From Volutella citrinella (taxonomy: Eukaryota; Ascomycota; Sordariomycetes; Hypocreales; Nectriaceae), in assembly GCA_034401135.1 (NCBI GenBank), contig JAWZSP010000005.1, forward strand, positions 434,001 through 498,000: a DNA stretch of 64,000 nt. Direction: 5' to 3'. A program made the position numbers and the translations under genes. The notes beneath the pieces were generated by a model, which saw only the letters and a program-made list of their open reading frames with translations, did not search any database and was not told where the DNA came from. Of the stretch, positions 22,834 to 33,081 are shown in pieces; positions within the stretch are counted from its first letter, which is position 1; each line of letters begins with the position of its first letter.

Positions 22834-23963
22834 TCACTGAGGCTTCTGCCCAACAACCACCAGCGACCGGAACGTAATGCCCTCTTCCAGCGCTTCCTTC
22901 TCGAACCGCTCCGCCAGCCCTTCGTGGACTGTCTCGGGGACATCCAGCTTCAGATCTAGGCGCCCATCGTTAGCCTTGCCGGATTCCGGCCATTCGCAAA
23001 GAGAAGGCTGGGAGAGAGAGCTTACCCTTGGCTGCCTGCACGAGGACGGGAATCGTAATCTTGAAGGGCTCCAACGAGTTGCGACGGTCCTTCTCGTTTT
23101 CGAGTGCCTTGCCCATGGGCAGCGAGATGGGCGTCACGGACACGTTGATGAGGCCGGCCTTGCGCATGCACTCGTCAATCGTAGTCGCAAAGTTGGTCGT
23201 CATCCCCGTACTCGCAAAGATTCCATTGAAGATGCTGTTGATCTCGCGCCATGCCTGCCCCACGTCCGGCCGCTCGGGATCGACGTCCATCTCCTGGATC
23301 TGAAGCCATCCTCCAGGAGCTAGCGTGTCTGTGTTGATGCCCTCGGGTCAGCAATGCACGTCACCACTGCCTCTGCCACCTCTTTTTTTTTCTTTTATCT
23401 CTCACGGCACCCCGCCTAGAGGACGGGCTTCATCATCTCAGTCATCACGGCGTCTTACTCACTTGATAGATTGGCAATGGCAGCCTCGAGCCCCACGCGC
23501 CCACTCGCCGCCAGGACGTAGCGCACATGAGTCAGGTCGAACGCATTCGCCATGTCGCCCGCAGGCGGTTCGCACACGTCGCCCTGCACGAAGCGGATGT
23601 TACCCTGCGGCGTCGCTGGCAGAAACGAGCCCATGATGTCAGAGCCCACGAGGTCCGCTGAGGCAGACACTTGGCTCTGCAGGTCGCGTAGAAGCGTGCC
23701 TGTAGTACTTGTTTAGCGTGCTATCTTTAGACGGACTCAAGGCAAGGGGCGTGTTTTAGCCCGCCAGTCGCCGCCCATGTAAAAAACGTACCGTCTGCAC
23801 ATCCCACATCGAGCACCTTTAGATGCGGCTTGCTGAGGTCGACCGGGGCGAATACGATTCGTCCCTTGAGGCAAGTCTGGATCCATGCGTGCTGCTTCTG
23901 CAAGCGCTCGACCTCTCGGTTGTATTGTCCGAGCAGGTATTCGGGATCTTCATTTGCAGCCAT
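22834..23963 (-). CDS. SAM-dependent class I methyltransferase
   Basis: Four exons (23792-23963, 23463-23699, 23026-23328, 22834-22955) join to 277 residues. Motif I of the Rossmann fold, VLDVGCADG, lies at residues 49-57 and is split from the following TLLRDL by intron 1. DLVGSDIMGSF (motif II, acidic residue binding the ribose), NIRFVQGDV and AFDLTHVRYVLAA (motif IV) follow, then LAPGGWLQIQEMD (motif VI). These are the marks of UbiE/LaeA-like small-molecule methyltransferases. Intron 3 is placed on acceptor GCGCCTAG with the branch site GGCTAACG; the nearer acceptor GCAAG would create a stop. The start MAANEDPEY fits the usual 40-residue helical lead. The substrate is unknown and no biosynthetic core gene lies beside it. 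Confidence 0.85.
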
Positions 23964-26497
23964 GGTGCACTCTTGATATTTTGTCTCAGTCTGCGATTTC
24001 AATCTTGTCAATATGAGAAATTTCCAAGTCACTCTAGCTTCGCTCTTGAATTATTGTAGCCTCCATTGCCAGCCAATGAGTCTTTATACTATCACTGGTT
24101 TAACGAATGTCTCCGAGGCATCAGATTATGTCGCCGAAGGGCATACTTTCATGCTAAAAGCTGACAGCCAATGAACCAGACCAATACTGGCCAAGAGCAG
24201 AGTAAAATATCTGATTTGTAGCGTTCAGTTGAGGATCAGGAGAGTGAATGAGCAGTCGTCTAGATGCAGAGTAGGGTGCGAAGGGCAGGACGCTAAAAAC
24301 TGGGGGCAGAGGCACGACAACATTGATTCAATGTTGATACCTGCGACTCCAGCAAACAGTCACCGAATGCCACCGCTGAGGACAAGGCTTCACATTACCA
24401 TTTTTAATTTTCGAGAATGAAATAAATCTATTTCTTTTATCACTTCTTTCAACTCCTCGGACGACTCTGAAATTCCAACCGTCAATTCATCCCCTCGGTT
24501 GAAGATTACCCTACACGCAGCTATCCCATCATCAAGGCGCATAAAACAGCAGATACAGCCCACATGTTGCATTGTCGTGCAGGGAAAGCCCATCGAGGAC
24601 GTTGAGGCATTTCGCCGATACGGCCTGCTTGGTACCAACCCGCTGATAAGCTCGCAAAGACTCAACTCCGACTTTGCCGAGTTATGCTTTCAACTAAGCC
24701 GGCCTCATCCCTGCACGGCCAACTGCCGCTGCATACGTCGGCGATGACATTGGGCGACGCGTATTGAGTGGGCGGGCAGTCACAAAATGGACTTAACGGT
24801 ACGAAGACTTCATTTCAGCGTGCATGAGTATGGGATGGAATTGTGGTTAATGGCCTTGCATTGTGTGGTTTTTTTCGGTTGCTCTGTGTTAACGGCCTGG
24901 TGCGATAACGATAAGAGCGGTGGTGATGCTATTTTTGAGAGACTAGCCCGCGTGCTGGGGCTGCGAGTGCCGGCTGTTGCCATGCGACGCATCGATCCAT
25001 GGCTGGGATCAAACGGCTTGTGCGACGTTGAAAACCCCACGGCGGCGTGCACTGCGTGATTTTTTGATCTATTTTGAAATTCACATTTGGGCGATTCGTG
25101 GGGCTTAGTCACGATACGATGGAAGTGCCCGCCCCGAGCAGGAAGCGGTGGGCGGTTTGCCCGATGTTGGTGCTTGCGGTGGTTGTGGTGGCGGGAGTTG
25201 GCGGATGAGGTTGGCGGGTTTGGCCTGTAGACGGCGCGCACAATCAACCCAGATGCAGCGCTGACCACAAATCGCAAAGCACGGAACAATTCGACAACAC
25301 CGCACTGCGTGGTCTTACTCTTACGAGATGCAGCAGCCAAAAAACCACTTGGGCTGGCCCACACACGGCGGACAGGGATGTGCTTGGATGGCCAGCCAAC
25401 CACGACGTCGACAGCCCACGGCCAGCAGCCGACACTCCCTGTTCGAGCCTCGGCCGCCCTGCGTTGGGCAAGTCTGTCGCGGGGCCGCCATCCGGGCCAT
25501 CTACGTCCGTGCGACAATTCCGCTTGACTACTCTCCGCTTCTGGATGTTGGTTGCGCGGTGGCGAACATGTCGAAAGCGCGAAAGCGGTGGTCTGTTGAC
25601 GCTGGCAAGTTTGGCGGATGTGGTGTTGGTTGGTGTGTGTGGTGTTCCATTTTTAGCGGGACAATCACATCACCCCAGGCGGGGTCTTCGCTGCCCGTAA
25701 AGGCCGTAACACGAGCACCCGCACATATTTCGACATGGGTTCCTCATGCACAGAAGCACCTCAAACAGCCGGTTGGGCGTTACGCCGTCGTATTTTTAGA
25801 TCTGTCACCGGCCACCCGCCCACACTCTCCCGGGCGGGGGATGTCCACTCAGCCAAGTCTACCCACCAGCCGCCCGCCGTCCAAGTTGGGCAGTTGGCGC
25901 TGGGTACGGAGCAAGGTGAGTCTACTATGCCATCCCAGCCTATCGCTACTGTTAGTTGCAAAGCCTCCCACCCTCCAGAAGGCCCTTCAGCGCTTCTCAG
26001 GGCAGACGAGCGGCTACCAGGGGCACCCATGCCGTCCCGTCGTAAAAAAAAACTGGGCCAGGCGCCTCTGCAGCTTGCATCTGGCGACGGCCTCGCTCGC
26101 CCCGACCGCCGACCTCGTGATTTTCACTCTGCCCACGCCAGCCAGTCTCGCTCGCTCACTTTTTTTTTCCCTTCCTACGGTAGACTAGGACCCGGATAGC
26201 CGGGCGTGAATCGGACGCCAAGCGCCCTTGCTTCCCCACTAGCCATGCAGGTTTCCCAGCCCGCCGTCCTCTGTGCGGTTCGATATGATCTCATCATTGG
26301 TGCTTTTTCCATGCAGCCAGCCCGTATTCTCTGGAGCCATGAACAGCTGGCATGGTTGGGCCATGGCATCCCACCTCGCGCCGCCATCGCCAGCCTATTC
26401 CTAGATGTGCGATACGAAGAGGGGAATCTAGTCTGGGAGTAGCAAACGCTCCCAACCCCCAAATCCACAACCACATCTTCACTTCCTATAAGACACC
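23964..26497. other. Gene-poor region, about 2.5 kb
   Basis: No gene supported. ORFs at 24390-24665 (minus), 24787-25059 (plus) and 25328-26188 (plus) lack recognisable motifs and splice continuity. From 25.8 to 26.65 kb the sequence becomes C/T-rich with a TATA-like motif near the wall-protein gene, so the right part is probably its long promoter. Confidence 0.5.
26487..26492 (+). promoter_or_regulatory. TATA-like element of the GPI wall-protein gene
   Basis: TATAAG about 165 bases upstream of the signal-peptide ATG, inside a C/T-rich leader typical of strongly expressed fungal genes. Confidence 0.4.
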
Positions 26498-26590
26498 ATG
26501 CCCTTCACCTCCTCATCATGTTGTTTCCATCCTCATCTCAGCCGACTCTCGCTCACAACGACCCCCCTCCTCCCCCTTCCACTCGCTAGC
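26498..26590 (+). promoter_or_regulatory. Possible upstream ORF, 30 codons, in the wall-protein leader
   Basis: ATG at 26498 opens a frame ending at TAG 26588-26590, before the main ATG at 26654. If transcription starts at the TATA-like element only about 10 bases upstream, the ATG could lie outside the mRNA, so a role is uncertain. Confidence 0.25.
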
Positions 26591-26653
26591 AGATTCAACC
26601 ACAATCGCTAATCACTTTCGTTCTGTTTTTCCTTGTTTCAACTTTCAACCATC

Positions 26654-29600
26654 ATGAGGGGCTTCCTCTTGCTCGGCGCCGCTGGCCTAGCCAACGCTGC
26701 TGCCGTCGACGTTCGCAGGGGTTATTACAACCAACCTGTCCCCGAGGGCTACACCATCTCGACCGTCTACGCCACTCAGACCTTCACCGTGACGGACTGC
26801 GGCCCTTACGTCCCTGACTGTCCCAAGACGCCTCACGTCACCACCAAGACGATTGCCGTCTCCACGACTGTCTGCCCCATCTCGGATCTCCCCCCTCCTC
26901 CGAAGGATACTACGACTGCCTATGTTCCTCCCAAGGATACTACGACAGCCTACGTTCCTCCCAAGGACACCACCACAGCCTACGTTCCTCCCAAGGACAC
27001 CACCACAGCCTACGTTCCTCCCAAGGACACCACCACAGTGTATGTTCCTCCCAAGGACACAACGACCGTGTATGGTCCTCCTCCTCCCAAGGACACTACA
27101 ACTGCCTATGTGCCTCCTAAGGACACCACGACTGCCTACGTCCCCCCCAAGGATACCACGACGGCCTATGTTCCTCCCAAGGACACCACCACTGTCAACA
27201 GCGAGAAGCCCACGACAACGCCTTCGTATCCTCAGCCTCCCAAGGACACCACCACCAAGGAATCCACCAAGGAGCAGTCGACTACTCAGCCCGAGAAGCC
27301 GACCACAACTGATGTCTATCCTCCCCCCAAGGACACCACCACCAAGGAGTCGAGCACCGAGAAGGCAACCACAACTGGTGTCTATCCTCCTCCCAAGGAT
27401 ACTACCACCATGTCCCAGGCCAATGTGGTGACCACCACCAGCGACAGCCCGGCACCTCCCAGCACGACCGAGTGGACTACCTCGACCATCTACACCACCG
27501 AGGTCCACACCGTCACCTCGTGCCCTCCCGATGTGCCCAACTGCCCCAACAGGCCTCACCTGACCACCAAGACAATCATCGTGTCCACCACTGTCTGCCC
27601 GGTTGTCCCTCAGACCACCACCAAGCCTTGCAAGCCTCCTCACTGCTACCCTCCCCCGGGAACCACCGAGGCTCAAACCACCACTAAGCCCTGCAAGCCT
27701 CCTCACTGCTACCCGCCTCCTGGAACTACTGAGACCAAGACTCAGAGCACCGAGTATTCGCAAGCTCCCCCTCCCCCGGGAACCACCGAGACCCAGACCA
27801 CGACGAAGCCTTGCAAGCCTCCTCACTGCTACCCCCCTCCTGGAACTACGGAGACCAAGACCCAGAGCACTGAGTCCTCGCAGGCACCCCCTCCTCCCTC
27901 GTCTGAGACTCAAACCACCACTAAGCCTTGCAAGCCCCCTCACTGCTATCCTCCTCCTGGAACCACTGAGACTAAGACGCAGAGCACTGAGTCCTCGCAA
28001 GCTCCCCCTCCTCCTGGCACCACCGAGACCAAGACTGAGACTTCTACCACTCCTTGCAAGCCCCCTCACTGCTACCCTCCCCCGGGAACTACTGAGTCTA
28101 CTTCGTCTGCTCCTCCTCCAGGCACCACCGAGTCTTCTCAGGCTCCTCCTCCTCCCACCACGGAGACCCAAACCTCCACCAAGCCTTGCAAGCCTCCTCA
28201 CTGCTATCCTCCCCCAGGAACCACTGAGTCCACCAAAGTAGAGTCGACCACGTCTGTGCCTCCCCCTCCTCCTGGTACCACCGAGACCAAGACCCAGGGC
28301 ACCGAGTCCTCGCAGGCTCCTCCTCCTCCCGCCACGGAGACTGAGACCACGACGAAGCCTTGCAAGCCTCCTCACTGCTATCCTCCTCCCGGCACCACTG
28401 AGACCAAGACCACCGAGACTCCTCCTGGAACAACTGAGACCAAGACTACCGAGACGTCCCAGGCTCCTCCCCCTCCTGGTACTACGGAGACTCAAACCAC
28501 GACCAAGCCATGCAAGCCGCCTCACTGCTATCCTCCTCCCGGCACTGAGACCAAGACTTCCGAGACCAAGACCGAGTCGACTACGCCTGTTCCTCCTCCC
28601 GGAACCACCTCGACTCCTCCTCTTCCCGGCACTTCCTCTCAGCCTTGCAAGCCCCCGTACTGCTACCCTCCCCCTGGAGGAAACGGAACCACCTCTGTCC
28701 CTCCCCCCCCTCCTCCTCCCCCGGGTACCACCGTGACCGAGACTACCACCAAGCCTTGCAAGCCTCCTCACTGCTACCCACCTCCCGGAACTGAGAGCAA
28801 GACTTCCACTGCCCCTCCCCCTCCCGCTGGAACATCCTCTGCTGCTCCTCCTCCTCCCGGAACCACCACTGCTCCTCCCCCTCCTCCTGGTACCACCACG
28901 CCTTGCGTGCCTCCTCACTGCTACCCTCCTCCCCCCGACACCACCGAGTGGACCACCAAGACCATCTACACCACGAACATCCGAACCATCACTTCCTGCA
29001 AGCCTGATGTGCCCAACTGCCCCAACACTCCTCACGTCACCACTGAGACCATCCCTGTCACCACCACTGTGTGCCCCGTCACCGAGACCGGCACCAAGCC
29101 TGGAGAGAAGCCTCCCGTCACGGTCTACGAGCCTCCCAAGCCCACTGAGCCCGTTCACGGCGAGACAACTCTGTGGACCACCTCGACTGTGTACACTACC
29201 AGGACGCACACCATCACCAACTGCGGCCCTGGAAAGCACTGCCAGCCTGGCTCTGGAACTACCACGGTTGTGACTGAGACGATTCCCGTGACTACGACCG
29301 TCTGCCCTGTCACCGATCTCCCCCCCAAGCCTACTCAGCCTGGCAACTATGAGGTGGTGACTACGTACTGGACCACCTCGACTGTGTGCATCACCAGAAC
29401 CAACACCATCACTGACTGTGGCCCCGGCAAGTACTGCCAGCCTGGCTCCGGCACCACCAAGGTCGTCACTGAGACCATCCCCGTGTCTACCACTGTCTGC
29501 CCGGTGACCGAGACTCGCCCTGCTGGAAACCCCCAGCAGCCCGGAAACCCTCAGCAGCCCAACCCTCCCAAGCCTACTCAGTGGAGCCCTCTCCCTCCTC

Positions 29601-30109
29601 GTCCCGGTCACCCAAACAACTCTACAATCACTCTGTACACCACCAAGCACTACACCATCACCAGGTGCGACTATGGCGCCCAGGGCTGCACTGTTGGCCA
29701 GACCACCACCACCGTCTACCCCATTGGAACCTCTCACGTCCCTCAGTGGCACCCTACCAGCAAGCATGGCCAGCCTCCTCACCCTACCGGTGTCAAGCCT
29801 CCTGTCCACCCTCCTTACGGCAACGGCGGCAACAACGGCACCTCGACTCTGTACACCGAGACGGCCAAGGGAACCGAGACCAAGCCTGGCCAGCCTACCT
29901 ACACCCCTCCCGCCAAGGGTGATGACAAGTACCCCATCCCCGGCGGTAACTACGCCAAGCAGTACTCTTCGGATGACTCTGGCAGCTCCAAGCCCAAGGA
30001 CGAGAACAAGGGCAACAACTTCGTCGTGACGCCCTCGGGCGCTGGACGCCTCACTCTTCGCCTCGACGTTGCAGCCGCACTGGCTGGAGTCCTTGTCCTC
30101 CTCCTGTAG
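26654..30109 (+). CDS. Repeat-built Thr/Pro-rich GPI-anchored cell-wall protein (adhesin-like)
   Basis: Intronless, 1,151 residues. The start MRGFLLLGAAGLANA is a clear signal peptide; the longer open frame upstream has no ATG. The C-terminus has a small-residue site (SGAG) followed by a hydrophobic tail ending VLVLLL, a GPI-attachment signal. Between these: (1) a Cys module ending TTVCPI; (2) 13 copies of PPKDTTT, ten of them in a tight array with 10-residue spacing; (3) a second Cys module; (4) 11 copies of PCKPPHCYPPPG-type units, each with two Cys, separated by TTET/TQSTESSQAPPPP linkers; (5) further Cys modules near 28.95, 29.17, 29.36 and a degenerate one near 29.63 kb, of the form YTT..TIT.C......C...TTVCP. 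Thr/Ser density predicts heavy O-mannosylation. A wall-spanning, adhesive or structural role is inferred; no known adhesin domain is seen. Confidence 0.85.
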   Translation: MRGFLLLGAAGLANAAAVDVRRGYYNQPVPEGYTISTVYATQTFTVTDCGPYVPDCPKTPHVTTKTIAVSTTVCPISDLPPPPKDTTTAYVPPKDTTTAYVPPKDTTTAYVPPKDTTTAYVPPKDTTTVYVPPKDTTTVYGPPPPKDTTTAYVPPKDTTTAYVPPKDTTTAYVPPKDTTTVNSEKPTTTPSYPQPPKDTTTKESTKEQSTTQPEKPTTTDVYPPPKDTTTKESSTEKATTTGVYPPPKDTTTMSQANVVTTTSDSPAPPSTTEWTTSTIYTTEVHTVTSCPPDVPNCPNRPHLTTKTIIVSTTVCPVVPQTTTKPCKPPHCYPPPGTTEAQTTTKPCKPPHCYPPPGTTETKTQSTEYSQAPPPPGTTETQTTTKPCKPPHCYPPPGTTETKTQSTESSQAPPPPSSETQTTTKPCKPPHCYPPPGTTETKTQSTESSQAPPPPGTTETKTETSTTPCKPPHCYPPPGTTESTSSAPPPGTTESSQAPPPPTTETQTSTKPCKPPHCYPPPGTTESTKVESTTSVPPPPPGTTETKTQGTESSQAPPPPATETETTTKPCKPPHCYPPPGTTETKTTETPPGTTETKTTETSQAPPPPGTTETQTTTKPCKPPHCYPPPGTETKTSETKTESTTPVPPPGTTSTPPLPGTSSQPCKPPYCYPPPGGNGTTSVPPPPPPPPGTTVTETTTKPCKPPHCYPPPGTESKTSTAPPPPAGTSSAAPPPPGTTTAPPPPPGTTTPCVPPHCYPPPPDTTEWTTKTIYTTNIRTITSCKPDVPNCPNTPHVTTETIPVTTTVCPVTETGTKPGEKPPVTVYEPPKPTEPVHGETTLWTTSTVYTTRTHTITNCGPGKHCQPGSGTTTVVTETIPVTTTVCPVTDLPPKPTQPGNYEVVTTYWTTSTVCITRTNTITDCGPGKYCQPGSGTTKVVTETIPVSTTVCPVTETRPAGNPQQPGNPQQPNPPKPTQWSPLPPRPGHPNNSTITLYTTKHYTITRCDYGAQGCTVGQTTTTVYPIGTSHVPQWHPTSKHGQPPHPTGVKPPVHPPYGNGGNNGTSTLYTETAKGTETKPGQPTYTPPAKGDDKYPIPGGNYAKQYSSDDSGSSKPKDENKGNNFVVTPSGAGRLTLRLDVAAALAGVLVLLL
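26889..27197 (+). repeat. Coding tandem array, ten units of PPKDTTT(A/V)YV
   Basis: Near-identical 30-base units encode PPKDTTTAYV or PPKDTTTVYV, one unit lengthened by two Pro codons. Third-position differences among units show that they are not all recent copies, while neighbouring units at 26960-27040 are almost identical. Confidence 0.9.
27615..28940 (+). repeat. Coding repeat region, eleven C-x-P-P-(H/Y)-C-Y-P-P-P units
   Basis: Units of about 20-50 codons share the core PCKPPHCYPPPGT. Variants are CKPPYC (unit 9) and CVPPHC (unit 11). Linkers TETKTQSTESSQAPPPP are also repeated. Cys pairs four residues apart are kept in every unit. Confidence 0.9.
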
Positions 30110-30504
30110 AGAGCTTACAATTTCCTAAAAGTTGCATTACTACACACGAAACACATTTTTACTTTCACGAGTATTAAAGACTTTTTACGGACGGACATGA
30201 TTATGACTACATGAAACGATTTTTTCATTTTAGATTTAGATTGCATCTGTGCAAAATGCTGTGCATCTTGCCTAGTATAGTATTAGTTAGTTTACAAAAA
30301 TAAAAGGACCAGCATCGTGACAAGTTCACACAGGCGGTCGGTATTCACTCCTTTACAAATAGTTCGAATGCAATTGTGCTTGATGCTAAAGCTGGCGAGA
30401 TTCCAACTGCAGTAAGATGAACATGAACTACTTGAGAAGTTCCATGTGCTTTATACTTTTGGCATTCAAATCGCAGAGAATCCTGCATGGAAGAATCACA
30501 AGTC
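30110..30504. other. Convergent intergenic spacer, 395 bases
   Basis: A/T-rich joint 3' region of the wall-protein gene (plus) and the APC permease (minus). No gene seen. Confidence 0.5.
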
Positions 30505-32278
30505 TTAATGGCTCATGCCTTGCTTGGTGCTGCCGTCCAATGAGGCCTTAGGGCTTTCCTTTACTGCAGCTTCGCCCACCGCGAGCCCCTCGTAAGTCTG
30601 GAACTCGAGTCGTCGGGCTTCAGAGGCATTATCCTCTGCGGCCTCAGTCTTGAGATACGTCGACTTGCCCTTCCAGACCCAAAAGACCAAGGAAACAACG
30701 AGCATGACGCCAAATACAGCGATGGCATAGTTCATGTCAGCGGGGGCCGGGTTTGGTGATGTAGGGAAGAAGAAGAAGACGGTAGTGATGACGCAGTAGA
30801 CGATGCTGATATAGTTTGCCGCTGGACCAAATCTGCCCAAAGAGAATTCTCGATCTGGAAGCTTGTCTCGGCCGACAATGAGAAGGACCACGAGGGGGAT
30901 GGCGTAGGAGATGGTGAGGGCAATGGTGCTGACGGAGGTCACGGCCGTCAAGATCGTGCTAGAGAACAGATACAGCAGCCCAATGGCACAGATAATGGCG
31001 CATTGGAGCCAGAGTGCACGAGCTGGCACCATCCAGTACGGGTCCACGTAGGCAAAGTATTGGCTGTAAAACATGCCGCCATCTCGGGCGAAGCCCCAGG
31101 TGAGACGGGAGGCCGATGTGAGGACACTGATTCCCTGACCGAATCCATTGAAGATGAACAGCGAGCCAACAACGGTCGCGCCGACCAAGCCCAACGTGCT
31201 CTGTGTGACTTCGAGGAATGGTAGACCGGTAGGGGTGTTGAGCAACGCGTCAAGATCCTGGATGGAGAAGAGAACAGCGACCATGAAGAGGAAACCGGAA
31301 ATTGCACCGCAGAGGACAGAGAGGTATATGGCCTTTGGTGCGTTCTTTCTCGGCGACGGGATCTCCTCCACCATGTGGATAACGGAATCGAAGGCTGTGA
31401 GTCCTGGTGGGAGTTAGTAGTGCATTAAAGCTGATAAGGATGTGTAGGGAACGAACCGTATGCTGCCTGAACGAGCCCGATGAACCAGACAACGCCGTCA
31501 CCCCAGCCCGTCTGGTTGATCCATGCTCCGAAAACCCAGGACGCCGGCTGGAACTCTAGGTCGGGCTTGGTACCAACAGAGATGAGCAGCGCCATGCTAA
31601 TGGCGACGAACAAGCTAAGGAAGCCCACGCAGACAAAGTTGTTAAAGTACGGAAGCGTCTTGTCGCTGCGGCACGCAACGAGGTTGAAGACGGTGAACAG
31701 GATTGTGATTCCAACGTAGATTAGGAACTGCACCCAGCCCTTTGAAGCACCAGACCACTCGTTGTCGTACAGGACCTTCATGCCGAGGACGAACTCGGTC
31801 ATGAAAGCATTCTGCGAGGCCGTAAGCGCCCACCAACCAAAGGTGTTGATGGAAGCGCAAAAGTACGACATGGTCCGGCCGGACGGCGTGTCCCACAGAC
31901 GAGCGACCCAGTACGCCTGGCCGAGGGCCGTCGGCATGCTGCTGCACAGCTCACCCAGGGAGCACGCCACGCACATGTTGCAAAAGGTGACGAGGACAAG
32001 GCCCCAGAAGATGCTGACGGGGCCGCCCGTCGTCAACGCGGCTGAGAGGTTCTGTGCGAAGACGGCCCATGTCCCGAGCACGCTGAACTGGGAAGGATTA
32101 GAAGCTGTGAGGGGTGGGAGAGAGCGGTATGGCATACTGCCATGGCAAGCATGCTAAGCAGGCTGAACTTGCGGGTGAGGACTTGTTCATGGCCAAAGGT
32201 GGCCAGGTCCTGAGTATCTGCTTCGGCTGGACGCACGCGCCCTTCAGCTTTCTCGGTGCCGGCGGGATTGGAGGACAT
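30505..32278 (-). CDS. APC-superfamily amino-acid/amine permease (Uga4/Hnm1-like)
   Basis: Three exons (32138-32278, 31457-32087, 30505-31403) give 556 residues with about 12 hydrophobic segments. The N-terminal GHEQVLTRKFSLLSMLAMAFSVLGTWA is the hallmark of the fungal GABA/choline/amine permease group (TC 2.A.3.4), and VEEIPSPRKNAPKAI is the conserved loop after helix 6 of the same group. Members import GABA, choline, polyamines or amino acids over the plasma membrane. The C-tail is hydrophilic with no ER-exit motif that I recognise. The gene is divergent from a copper amine oxidase 1.5 kb away, which makes a primary amine a likely substrate by context only. Confidence 0.85.
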
Positions 32279-32584
32279 CGTGTTGGTCGTTCATTCGCAA
32301 TGGCTGGGGAGGTGATGCTTGGTTCTCAGCTGGGGAGCTGATGGGCGACGAGGTGTATTGGGGGGAGGGTCTTTGAGGAGTGTGCGATCGCGTTCATCGC
32401 CGGCCGTGGGACACATATTTGTATCTCCCATCCGATGCCGTGGCGCCGAGAAGAGGGAGCGGCGGTACGTTCTGTCCAGTACCAGGCGGGAGCCAAAGGG
32501 GAGCGCCTCTCGTCATCCCGTGTATGGGGGGTGCATACCTGTGGCCCAACGCAGATAAGCGACGGCGATGGTGCTGCAACAGGG

Positions 32585-32591
32585 TGATAAG
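32585..32591 (+). promoter_or_regulatory. GATA motif (TGATAAG)
   Basis: Matches the HGATAR core bound by AreA/Nit2 GATA factors, about 310 bases upstream of the permease ATG. A second identical copy at 32823-32829 adds weight. Confidence 0.4.
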
Positions 32592-32822
32592 CTACCCCAG
32601 ATTTGAGCCAGCGCCGGACTCAGGCTAGATCTCTTTAGTCCAACTTGCCGCGCCTGTGGAGGTGGACGGTGGAGAAGGGCTCCGCGTCGGCTGGGAATGG
32701 CAAAGTAGCCGCACCAAGCCGTGCGGATTGTTGCCTTGTTGTGGTTTAATAGCCGCACGCGTCCTCGAATTTGCGAGTTATCAGTGGTGCCCACGGTGTC
32801 AGTAGATGTGTCATTAGCTTCT

Positions 32823-32829
32823 TGATAAG
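32823..32829 (+). promoter_or_regulatory. GATA motif (TGATAAG), second copy
   Basis: Same 7-base motif as the copy about 240 bases to the left, inside the divergent promoter of permease and amine oxidase. Confidence 0.4.
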
Positions 32830-33034
32830 TAATACGTGGGGATCCTGTGCCCTCGTCGGTGTGATCTCCCTGCGAGGCATCTTGGGTCGGTGGATTGCCG
32901 ATTATTAGAGACGGTGGACGAAGCTAGGGGCCGTTTCAGGGAGAGACAGCAGCGAAAGTAGAGAGAGAGCGACAGGTTATAGTGGCGATGCCCTTGCTGC
33001 TACGTAGAGTTCTTAAGAAGGGCGCACGGAATGG

Positions 33035-33081
33035 GTGCTAAGTGCTAACCTAACACTGACATTGCCTAGCACGCTTAGCAC
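33035..33081. repeat. Imperfect inverted repeat in the amine-oxidase/permease promoter
   Basis: The left arm GTGCTAAGTGCTA and the right arm CTAGCACGCTTAGCAC are reverse complements apart from a two-base insertion and an end mismatch; the spacer is about 18 bases. Each arm itself repeats GTGCTA/TAGCAC, giving four half-sites. It could bind a dimeric regulator, such as the Zn(II)2Cys6 protein encoded downstream. Confidence 0.6.

Noticed and set aside
22956..22975. Nearer acceptor (GCAAG) for the last methyltransferase intron
   Set aside because: It gives an immediate stop (GGC TAA). The acceptor CCTAG 19 bases on, after the GCTAAC branch site, keeps the frame.
24390..24665. Minus-strand 91-codon frame, possible small gene
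   Set aside because: Slightly protein-like (acidic helix near its end) but no partner exon, no motif and an A/T-rich end. Too weak to call.
25328..26188. Plus-strand 286-codon frame in the gene-poor region
   Set aside because: No domain, no splice continuation, and it overlaps the C/T-rich promoter area of the wall-protein gene.
26687..29809. Minus-strand 1,040-codon frame as a gene
   Set aside because: It mirrors the Pro/Thr repeat codons of the wall protein, has an Arg/Gly/Ser-only composition and no start context or domain. The plus-strand frame has a signal peptide and a GPI signal.
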